Assembly: GCA_029204225.1 (NCBI GenBank)
Contig: CM055110.1
Span: 34,667,947-34,731,946, forward strand
Length of the DNA: 64,000 nucleotides
Source of the DNA: Diphasiastrum complanatum
Taxonomy: Eukaryota > Streptophyta > Lycopodiopsida > Lycopodiales > Lycopodiaceae
Direction of reading: 5' to 3'
Positions 1 to 11,100 of the stretch are shown here, in pieces (the stretch's first letter is position 1; each line of letters opens with the position of its first letter). The notes below the pieces were generated by a model. It did not search any database and was not told the origin of the DNA. It saw nothing but the letters and a program-made list of their open reading frames with translations. The position numbers and the translations under genes are program-made.

Positions 1-276
1 TATGAATAGCTGATCATCAAAGACTTACATAGTTTAGTACAGTGTAGTCTCTAGAAAGTTTCTCATAGTTCGATTAGAGTATCGCTATTAGCACATACTG
101 CTTACTAGCGGAAGTGCATCAGACAAAGTTTTTCAGTTACTCAGAGATAGCTTAGAGTATGCGATTTTCATCCGCTATTGCTTTGTGTTCTCAGCATTTG
201 ATTTGTACATGTTACTTACTAAATCAATATATCTTCTTATTGCATTTAGTATCATGTCAAAATGTATGCTTCTCTG
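1..276 (+). mobile_element. Ty1/copia LTR tail (partial)
   Basis: The segment aligns by eye with the interior of the copia LTR at 60789-61422. Shared strings include TTTGTACATG, TACTTA, AATCAAT and ATCATGT in the same order. The window edge cuts its left end, and its right end is not defined. Confidence 0.55.
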
Positions 277-559
277 TGACTGATAAATCTCTTCTTGTTT
301 TTTGTCTGCTCTGTTGAATATTTTAACGATGCAATATTCTATACATCACTTCGCCCTCTGAAATTGTTTGGCTACAAAATCACTTTAGTACTAGTGATTT
401 CAAAGTTATTTGCTAAAAGATTAAAGGTGACTCATTATAGCTTTGTTCAATTATTGATAGGTGTAGTCACACACTAGGGAAAGAAGGCTCATTCCGCTGC
501 ACTCGATAGTTCGTTCACAAACTTCGAATTATTGAATTGTCATTCCTTCTTCTAACAGG

Positions 560-1560
560 CTCTAGATGTTATCATGCTATTTCATGATGCTATGGGTACA
601 GGTCATTTTGTAGCTGATATTATAGTTCGTAAGATTTTGCACTGGTTGTTGGTGGCCATCTTTTGTGAAGATATGAAAAACTTCATTCAAAATTGTGATG
701 TTTGTCAATGGGCATGACCTACATACACAAATGACGAGTTGTTACATCCAATTTTAGCACAAGCCCCTTTTGGCTAAAATGCATTGGACTAATACATCCA
801 ACTACAAGGGGCACCCATGCAGGATACATTGTCATGGCAACAGATTATATGACCAAATGGGTTGAAGCAAGAGTTGTGCAGGTAGCAAATGCAAGATCTA
901 TCACAACATTTCTTTATGAAAAAAGTATAGTCAGATTTGGTTGTCCAGTGGAGATTGTGAGAGATTGCAACACTCATTTTATTAATGAAACCATTATACA
1001 TCGGTTTAGTACACCCCGTATTACCCACAAAAAAATGAACAAGCAAAATCCTCCAATAAGATTTTTTGAAATATTCTTACCAAAACAATTAAGACTAGTA
1101 GATTGGATTGCGAGCATAAGTTGCATGTCTCAATTTGAGCATTTCGAACTGCTTAGAAAGTTACTACCAACCGAATGCCTTTCAAATCGATCTATGAACG
1201 AGATGCTATAATGCCAGTTAAATTTCTTGTACCATCTTTACGATTTGCAGCAACAGAACATCTAGATGAGGCACGATCAATGCAATAATGACATGAAGCT
1301 TTACATAAATATATTAAAATACGCTTCATGGCAATTCATGCACTGGCAGTGGAAAAGTCTCCGTGGAAGGCTTGGCACGATCGAGGATTGCATAAAATAC
1401 ATCTTAAAGTGGGAGACTTAGTGTTGATGTGCAAAATGAAAAACTGAAGTTTATGAGAGAAGGTCTTTATCGCGTCAAAGACATTTTCTCACTTGGAGTG
1501 GTAGCTTTTGAAGACTTGGATGGAACAAGTTTTGATACTCCCATTAACGGCAGTAGATTA
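560..1560 (+). pseudogene. Decayed Ty3/gypsy (Tat-type) integrase
   Basis: Reading across frames and stops gives a zinc-binding remnant ending IQNCDVCQ (about 600-715). The integrase core follows, with ATDYMTKWVEA and RFGCPVEIVRDCNTHFIN at 834-985. The C-terminal piece KVGDLVLM ... GLYRVKDIFSLG ... LDGTSFDTPINGSRL lies at about 1410-1560. The ATDY-TKWVEA wording is typical of the Tat/Athila branch. Several stops and frameshifts make it dead. Confidence 0.7.
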
Positions 1561-4139
1561 TGAAAGTATTGGTAGCCTAAACTTCCTACTCAGTCTGTAC
1601 TTGAAAATACTTTTCAATTTCTTAAGGGGCAAAAAATCACTAAAAGTATTATTTTTATTCAAACAATCAGACCAACTTTCAAACATATTACAATCATTTC
1701 CAAACAACATAGTTTACTTAGCTTAAGTTCAGTGAAGGTTAGTCTGCAATGGAAGACCAAGAAATAGTGATTTGCGAGGGTTCCAACTTAATGAAAATTT
1801 GGGAATCTTCCCAGGGCATCAAAATGTCATTATAAACCTTTGCTGAGTTGACAGATGAATTTAAAGCATTGAAATTGACTTGGGCGAGAGTTGAAACCTT
1901 GTGAAACATCAATAAATGCAGTACTTGCGTGAGAGTCGATATTTGGTGAAGGTTTAACATTTGCAACACCTATAGAATCCTTGTTGAAAACCTGTAGATG
2001 ACTCTAAAACTCTCGCAAAAGTTTTAGAAAATTTATTCTACAGTACTTTAGAGGCATATCAAGTTTTTATTTTTTTTCAAAACCGATTCAACAAAATAAC
2101 ACTTTTTCTAATAGGCTACCCAAAATTTCTCAATATAAGCCTGAAATTCGATTCATTTTGCACAAATGTTTGTAGAGCTTATGTTGAATTTTCATCTGAA
2201 ACTTTTGTGAAATTGCAAACCAGCCTTACCTATCTTTACTACCAGCGTTCTATCTTACTACCCATCATGTTAAAACATGTCCAGCCTTATGAGAATTCCT
2301 TTGATTCCAATGATACCAATTTTAAAAAATCACTTGTCCACAGGTTTGTGCCTCTTGAACACAATATCTTGGTGCTCTCTAGCACAGAGAAAGTAGTGGA
2401 ATGGCTATAATTTGCTAAATCCTTACTCAACAAAATGTGCATTCACACTGGTTTCTTCAACAATGCAATAAATTTGGAATTTGTTTTTATGGCTTTTGGT
2501 AAATGAGATGAAACCAAGTTCTAGTTTTATATCCAATACCAAGATGCCACACACAAGGTGCATGTGTCTAAGGCCACCCTTGCTACAATAGGATTAGTCA
2601 TAGTGACACATCCATCTCCATCCCATAGGTTAGCTATAGCCACTATAGCCCCTCATGTGGATGCCAAAATCCCCTTTGGGCCCGGCCCAGTGGGCAATCT
2701 GCCACATGGTGGGCTGCTGAGTCCTACTTGAACTATTCAAGTGCTCGCAAAAATTGTGCCAAATCTTTAAATTTGGCTATCATCAAAATTTCATGCACAT
2801 TAAGATTTGGTCGGCACCCTATTTTGCATGCACCCATAATCACATGAGATTAAGATGTTTTTAGTTGTAGTAGCCAATTTTTTTTTCCCCAAGATTTGAT
2901 TATGGGATAATATCACGCTCTTTCATGTAGATTTGACAACTCTTTCAAGACTGGCTATAGGTGAGAGTCTTCTTCGGCGCTAGCTCTACTGCTGCTCGTA
3001 TATCAAAACGGCTCCATCATCTCCAATATCATAAGGTTCTTCTTCAAGGATTAAAAAACGGGCTACTCCTGTCTTGCATTTGCCACATGTCTTCAAGGAA
3101 AGTTGTGGATAGTTGCATAGCTAGAATGAGTCCACTCTTTGTTAGCCTCGTTGTGCAAATCTCTAATTTGTGCCTCACAACAACATGTAAAAGATTGTGG
3201 GCTAACATATTGAATACCCACAACAAGTGTCTCATTCTACATTTTCATACAAATTGCACATCTATAATATTTATCCACTTATGACATATATCCCCTTCAG
3301 GCCCTTTTAACACATTTATAGGTACATTTCAAATATGAACTAAATAACACTACAAGTGTAGCACATGCCAACTTCTTCACTAGGCTAGGATGCCTTTGTG
3401 ATCAATGGGAGATCATAATTCCTATAAAACACAAATTGTTGCAAAAATATTTGGGAAGTCTAGAGCTCGCTTCAAAATAATACCTCAAGTTCACTCATTG
3501 ACTAAGTCTGTTACTTTAGAGAAATTTTCTTCCTGCCAATATTCCTTTCAATGAAATGCATTTCAATTTTGACCTTTCCAGTTGAAAGGTGATTGCTTGA
3601 AAAGAAAACTTAGGGCACCCTTCAACCTTTTAACTTGAAAAGTTTCATACTTGCATTTCAAAACAAACACCTTAAATAAAATGTACCAATCGTATGTCAA
3701 GATTCAAATGGGCCAATCATATTGTCACTTGCCAAGATTCAAAAAATGGGTGGCAAGTGAAAGGGCCAGGGAAAGGGGCTGCCGGTAGTCTGAAACCACC
3801 CTAAGGGTGCAGACAGGGGCCAGTGGAAAATCTTGCATCATCGTGGACAAATCATGACACCAGCTCTCAATCATTCTCCACCATTGAATGAAGATGGGCA
3901 GACTGCATCCCCAGTCACAGCTAAGTATACGTTACGTATGTGAAACCCCCACTGCAGTGTCAATCAGGGACTCCACCTTGGCAGCAGGAGATTTTCCTGC
4001 TTCAAAATTTTCTGTTATAATTTTATAATTAAACAAAACCACAGTGGGTTTAGTCAAAGCATGTAGACTTGGGCAGCCCAATAGCCAATGTACCATTTAT
4101 CGAAACCCAATTAGTCTAAATGGGAATTCAGCCCCATTT
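1561..4139. other. Non-coding stretch, nothing recognised
   Basis: AT-rich DNA without a coding pattern, an RNA gene or clear repeats. It is downstream of the LDAH stop, so the gene's 3' UTR and polyadenylation site should fall between here and 5047. No unambiguous poly(A) signal was seen. Confidence 0.4.
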
Positions 4140-4600
4140 GAGCAGTGGAACAAGGAGCGAGTAGATGGAGTAATGGAGGAGGCAGCAATGGAGCAAGGAG
4201 GACAAAGGAAGAGGCATCATTGAGTTAGCAATAGGACAAGGAGGAGGGAATCATTTGGGTGGTAATGTTTCTTGGTTTCCAAAAGGAGGCTCGAACTTGG
4301 GACCAAAGAAACTTTGGATGTCAAGCTAACCAACTAAGCAAACCCATATTAATGGGTAGTAATGGAACAATAATGGAGGTAAGGAGCAAGGAGGGAGGAG
4401 GCAATGATGGAACGAGGAGGCAACCAATTATGTAGAGATGGACAAAGAGGACGCAACACTGGAGGAATCTGGGGTTCTGGATTCATAGAGGCATCAGCAA
4501 GGAACAAGGATTGATGGAGGTATCTGGACTTACGGATTCATGGAGATATCAACAAGGAGCAAGGAGCAAGGAGTAACGATGGAGGCACCAGCATGAGCAC
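4140..4600. repeat. Degenerate purine-rich GGAGCAAGGAGG repeat
   Basis: Variants of GGAGCAAGGAGG and GGAGGCA(A)C recur through this segment, interrupted at 4274-4348 by a tRNA-like sequence. The copies are too diverged to set a clean period. Confidence 0.45.
4274..4348 (-). repeat. tRNA-derived SINE head
   Basis: On the minus strand, TTAGTTGGTTAGC resembles a tRNA A box. About 45 nt later, AAGTTCGAGCC resembles a B box. The spacing suits an internal Pol III promoter. Its position inside a repeat and the missing acceptor-stem pairing argue for a SINE or tRNA pseudogene rather than a working tRNA. Confidence 0.5.
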
Positions 4601-5047
4601 CCACTAGTTAAAATGGCCTTTTGAGGTCCCCATCATTTTTACCCCTAACTACACATTCATTAGTGGAAATTTTAATTAAAAATGAAACCCAATAGCCTAA
4701 TCATGATTTCCATCGGCAAGTTACATATGGCCCAACTATTGGGTGTCTAGCTGCAAGTGTCCCACGCCCTCTTCCCCCAGTACTTCAATACTTTCAAATT
4801 TGAGACCATATGTCAATTTTATAAGGGAAAGTACGGACCCTGCAATTTGCAGACTTTGGTCTTGCAGAACTCTATCCCAGGGAAAATCTCAACAGAAGTT
4901 TCAATAACAAGTTATAACAGCTAAATTTACTGGTGCACAGGAGAATTATTTTCTGTTGCGAACACTTGCTTCTTCAAAGTCTACCTTTCAAATTCAATGA
5001 TAAAAGCTTGAATGATGCAACCGAATGAATGAAATTGAACAAATGAT

Positions 5048-5188
5048 CTACAGTCCTGGAATAGCTGACAAAACCACATCTGCAGTGAAACGAGCAACCC
5101 ATTCGGAGCCGACTTCATTGCAGCAAAAGTCGTGAAGAAGGCCTTCCCTCTCCACAACCACACTCAAGCTTGGAACTTCCTTTGAGAC
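5048..5188 (-). CDS. LDAH: LDAH last exon (catalytic His, stop)
   Basis: GTCAAAAG|GTC to a TAG stop, 141 nt. It encodes [20 protein letters not shown], then [17 protein letters not shown] and a short tail. This is the conserved LDAH C-terminus with the triad His. It lies 11.1 kb from exon 11. Confidence 0.92.
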   Translation of the reverse strand, partial: VSKEVPSLSVVVEREGLLHDFCCNEVGSEWVARFTADVVLSAIPGL

Positions 5189-8100
5189 CTTTTGACAAAA
5201 ACACACCACCAAAAAGGGCAATGACATATCATAAGTATAAACTTAGACAAGATACAAAAGTTCAAGATGAAAACATCTTTTGACATTTTCCACTGCTCCA
5301 AGGAGAATGAAAGCTCTTAATTGAAAAATTGAGTAAGCAAAAGTATAAATTGAATCTCAAAGAGCACCGTTGACATCCTCTGGTCAGCAGCATAAATGCA
5401 AAGCTACCTGCATCTACAGATAATTACAGTAATAAAACCAAGACATATTTGGTGAATTTATTTGGATGTTAAAGAAGTCCCATCTCTGAATATGGTGCAA
5501 TGAAACACAGAAGATTCTTCTCTGCATTTGGAGCAAGCCTAGCAAACAGGTATAAAATCAGCCAGCTTGAAAGTAAAATTTTGTAGGGCCTGAACCATTT
5601 CAGAGTGCGCCCCACTCCAGTCTATAGCTGGCTTATGACTGAAAAGTTGAGTAAGCAAATAGTATAAATTGAACCTCAAGGAGCACCGTTGACATCCTCT
5701 GGTCAGCAGCATAAATGCAAAGCTACCTGCATCTAAAGATAATTACAGTAATAAAACCAAGACATATTTGGTGAATTTATTTGGATGTTAAAGGAGTCCC
5801 ATCTCTGAATAAAGGTGCAATGAGACCTCACATAAGATTCTTCTCTGCATTTTGAGCAAGCCTCGCAAAACAGGTATAAAATCAGCCAGCTTGGAAGTAA
5901 AATTTTGTAGGGCCTGAACCAATTCAAAGTGCGCCCCACTCCAGTCTATAGCTGGCTTATGACTGAAAAGTTGAGTAAGCAAATAGTATAAATTGAATCT
6001 CAAAGAGCACCGCTGACATCCTCTGGTCAGCAGCGTAAATGCAAAGCTACCTGCATCTACAGATAATTACAGTAATAAAACCAAGACATATCTGGTGAAT
6101 TTATTTGGATGTTAAAGAAGTCCCATCTCTGAATAAAGGTGCAATGAGACCTCACAGAAAATTCTTCTCTGCATTTTGAGCAAGCCTAGCAAAACAGGTA
6201 TAAAATCAGCCAGCTTGGAAGTAAAATTTTGTGGCCTGAACCAATTTAGAGTGCGCCCCACTCCAGTCTATAGCTGAGCTAAAAAATAAATAAATCAAAA
6301 CATAACATGCTAATACTTAAAGAGCTTTAATAAGCATACGAAACATACGCTCTGTGCAATCAGAAAGAGCAAATGTACATAGTTATCAGATGTAAAATGA
6401 TTCACTTCAATTAGCACTAGATGTATCTAGTCGATCAACAGTCTTTGCTTGGAAGCTGATCTGATTTGCAAAAGGATGCTGTTGCCAATGAATCAACTGA
6501 GAATACAAACATTTGGAATCTTTTCCAATTTTTTCTAAGTCTGAATATTTTTACCCTGATGTATGAAAAAATGCCCATTAGCACTTTCCAATAGATTATG
6601 GTATATAAAAGAGCATATAAGCATGCATGGTTAGAGTATTTCTTATAAACAAGTATACAATCTTAAGTGTGTCGTATCAGATTACAGGTGAATATTTCTA
6701 GCAGAGAGTTCATAGCACCTTTTGATACACAAAGTATCCACTCTCTGACGAAAGCCAGGTTGTTGCTTGCATTAGAATTATTCCAAGGGTGTCTGTAATC
6801 TTGCAAAGTTTTCCAAAGGGGGTATTCTTTTTACTTCTCATTTTTTTTTTGTTGTTCTTTTTGCATATGTGATTGGATCTTGTTCTTTCCTATCATTCCT
6901 GAGGATTCTTAAGATCCATTTTCTATCCATTTTTGACCTCTTAAAAGTGAAGGTTTTGAAAAGTCAAACATTGGTCAAATAGGAATATTTTGTTTTCTGT
7001 TTTAAAAGATTCTGTTTTTGGATCTTTATATACTTTGTTTTTCAAGAAATTCATTGCACTTTACGGTTCGCCAAACGGGTGTCTCATTCCCAAGATAAAA
7101 CACTTTGAAGTCGTGCCCTACTCTACCACCTTCAGCCCATTTGCGAATTTCTTTGTGGCTGTCCAACGCCCTACCCCACATTGAGCAGCCAGTTGATGTC
7201 ATAAAGAGTCATAAAATCTTGTCTTAATTGCATGATAAATATAAAAATCTATCTCAAGAGCATAGATGAGTCTTCAAGTCTTAAGAGTCTGAAATTAGTC
7301 AAGGCTAATCCTTAAATGTTCACACACAAGCATTGGTCCCAACAACAAATTTCTTATAAAAGTTGAGTAGGCACAAGTAATGGAGACACTATTGTACCGA
7401 AATGGGGATAGATTTTTGTCAATGAGCAGCATGGTCTTAGAACATCTAGCCTCCACGAGTGTTTTAGATATGATCCATCAGCATACAGAACAGAGCTTGA
7501 CTGAATTATGGCAGATGATGATACAACTCATGGTCTTTATATTGATCAAAATAGTTTTGATCATATCCCAAACGGTCTCCATATGAGTCGTGCACAGACT
7601 CCTATGACCTCCGTTCCGCCCGTCTACGTCCGTATCACAAATTTCAATTTTCATGCCCTGATTCCATACTTTTTAGGATTTAGGAGTGGACCATCGTGCA
7701 AACATCTGCTAGGGGCGCGGTTTAGGCCCACACTGCACTCCTTTATGCCTGCACGGACTCCGACGCTAACGTCAGTCGCCTGTTATCCCTCATACAGAAA
7801 TCATTCTATCCCACGCCCTAATCTCATGTTCTTCTTTGGCACTTGATATAATGTGTGAACTGGAATTGTTCTTATGTATGCTCTGGTATTTTGAGCTCTA
7901 TTTGAGCTCGGTAATGTTGTTCAATGCAATGTATTTTTTTTTTACTGAACGTTTGCCTGATTATTTGTTGTTTGTAGGTTTAGGGTCGTGTTGATACGAT
8001 GCCAATGCAGGACCGAGGCCTTTGTGCCGAGGTTGAGCTTACCGACGGGGATGTGGGCACACACCATGGCTCAGGCACCCACAGATGGAGATGCTTGCAT

Positions 8101-11100
8101 TGTGGTGGTCACTTCACGGGATCACTCACCAGGGTTAGGGCTCACTTGCTGCGGGTCAGAGGGCTAGATGGGCGGACATTGGGCATAGCTGATTGCCCCA
8201 GGATTTCTGATGAGGATTTGCAGAGGTTGTCTACCATGTACGGGCCCGATACTGCATCACAGGGTTCTAGACAGGGACAGGCATGCAGGAGGGCTCACAA
8301 GCAGACAGGCAGGGCCTACCATGGATATTGGGCCCAGTACTACGGATCCTCCAGAGACTCCTCGCCCTCGTCAGGTGCATTGTTCTATCGCTCTCGCTCT
8401 GCCTCCCGGTTAGCCCGAGCTGCCTCCTGGTTAGCCCAACGGCGGGCAGCTCTTTCCCTGACCATGATGAGCTGCCGTCGTGTGAAGTTTATTCCGATCT
8501 GCTCATCCAAATCCAGCTTGACAGCGGGGGCTGGGTGCTCCGGCTCCGGATTTCTTTGCCGAGCCTGTTGCAGCATCTCTGCAATCTCTGCCTCTTGCTT
8601 CCGATGCCTTTCGTTGTGCCTTCGGACATCTTCCTCGAGCTTCTTCCTGGCTTCGCCCTCAGGCCTTGGTGATATGCGCTCTGCCATCTCACGACCCCTC
8701 GTTTCTCGAACTGGCTCTCACAGCCTCTCACAATGCCTCTCACAGCCTCTCTCTCACAGCCTCTCACTGGCTCTCACAGCCTCGTGAGTGTGATCCCTCC
8801 ATGTGCCCTTGTACCTGTCCCCACCACATGCTGCACTCCCATTGGCCCCATGGCCTGCTCCCCCACAGTGCCCATGTGCTACTGTACCTGCCCCATGTAT
8901 TGCTCCCCCACATGCTGCACTCCGATTGGGTCCGTGGTCTGCTCCCCCACAGTGCCCATGTGACGGTGTACCTGTCCAGATTTGCTGCTCCCCCACATGC
9001 TGCACTCCCATTGACCCCAAGGTCTGCTCCCCCACAGTGCCCCCTGTACAGTCCCTCTGTACAGTCCCCCCTTTTTCCTGAACCCTGACACTTTTTTTTT
9101 TCAAAATTTTTTACCCTAAATTACTTTAGTAAAAGGGGTTTTTAATAATAAAAAATACTATTATTATGGTGCCACCCTGGTACCGCAAGTCTGAGGGCGG
9201 CACCATAATGGCGGTACCATGGGGTACTATGATATATATCATGGTACCGCCATTATGGTGCCGCCCTCGAAAACGCGGTAGCAGGGCGGCACCATATTTA
9301 ATATTTTTTATTATTTTTTAAAATATTTTTTCTGATAAAAAATGCTAAAAAATGCTCTAGGGTGCCCAAAAAAAGCCAAAAAAAATGCAAAAAAGGGTTT
9401 AGGGTATTGTGTATTGTTGTGTACAATGTACTGTGAATGCATGTACTGTGTACAATGTTTCTGAGACATTGTTTATCAAACATCACTGTACAAGGGGCAA
9501 GTACAACACATGGGCATAATGGGGGAGCAGACCATGGGGCCAATGGGAGAGCAGCACATGGGAGAGCAACACATGGGGGCAGGTACAGGAGCACATGGCA
9601 GGATCATCAACAGCTGCACATGGGCAAACAGCTTGTGGGGATAAATAGGCAATGTGATTGCCATTGTGAGACGCATTGTGAGAGGCATTTTCAGAGGCTG
9701 TGAGTGAGAGGCTGTGAGAGCCTGTGCGAGAGCCTGGGTGTTGTGAGAGAAAGTCGATCGAGATGGCAAGGCGCATACCACTTGACGTGAGCGTTTGGCC
9801 TGTATCCGTTCGCATGCAATTTAGGCTTGTTTTGTGTTTTTTAAAGTTTATTTCCATCGTGGTATATAGCTTGATGGGCTGCTGCTTTGTGTGCAGATGA
9901 CGAAGCTAACAGAAGAGGTCCGAAGGCACAATGAAAGGCATGAGAAGCTTTGCGCAGAGTTTGAAGAGAGGCAGCGAGAGATTCGGCAGAGACACCCGGA
10001 GCTGCAGCCCCCTACCCCCGTTGGTGAGGGCAAGGAAACACAACGGCAGGGAATTAACTACACTGCGCAACAGCTGGACATGGTCAGGGAAAGGGTGCAA
10101 ATTCGTCGGGCTAACCAGGAGGCAAAGCAAGAGATTAATGCACTTGACCAAGCTGACGAGTTTGTGGGATCTTCGGTGCCTAGTTAATGTCCTTAAACTT
10201 GCATGGTTCCCGCATATTCAGTGCATCCTAATTGCCAAATTTGTTGAGCAATCAAATAACTACTACCACTATATCTTTCTATCCCTATATCTTTAAAGCA
10301 ATGCATGTTGGTCATGCCATTTAGATTAGTAATTAGGATGATTCTCTTCATATTGTATGCTTGCTGTAGATGTGAGATGCAAGGTGAGACTTAGGGCAAA
10401 ATCTCTTCCTCCTGTGAATGCATGTACTGTGTACAATGTTTATGAGACATTGTTTATCAAACATCACTGTACTTCTTTACGGACTTGAGCCCGACATTAT
10501 GTAATGTCACATTTTTACACTCTGTCTTGTTTGGTTTGTGTTTCGATATTTTGAATGATTCTTTGATTGCGACATTAATGATTCTTTGATTTGGCTTTCC
10601 AATGTTCTAATTTGTATTCAAATGTTTAACTAATATATAGTGTTGGAGAGAAGATCTAGTGTTTTCTATATGACTAATGAAATTAATTTTAAATATGATT
10701 CACACACGCACATAAATATACGAGATAAAATTGTCAACAAAGCATGACAATACAACATCGACATATACATAAGGTGCAACAGATAAAATGTGTCAAAAAC
10801 TGGATACAATGTATAAAATAGTCTTAATACAATGTTCGGCCGTCTGGCCACCAAACATGAAACATGATATCAAACTGCTATATAATGAACAACAGAGTCG
10901 ATATCGATGCCTGTCTGGAACTGGCAGAGGCTGTGTATCCGAGGAAGAGGACTCGTCATCCACATCCTCCCAATCTGCCTCCTCATCAGCCCCCAAGCAA
11001 GACAAACCGACAAGACCTGTTCCAACTGGCTTTGATTGTGCTCCTGTAGCCCTGCGAGGTCGCCCCCTCTTCCCTTGCCCTTTCTGTTTCTGTGCTCTGC

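Noticed and set aside
7508-7846. 112-residue plus-strand ORF as a gene
   Set aside because: No motif, no paralog in the window and no promoter or splice context. It lies within LDAH intron 11.
8283-9104. Several long overlapping ORFs on both strands
   Set aside because: They are shadows of the GC-rich 85-bp repeats and of the minus-strand coiled-coil frame. Only the 8385-8687 frame has a conserved paralog.
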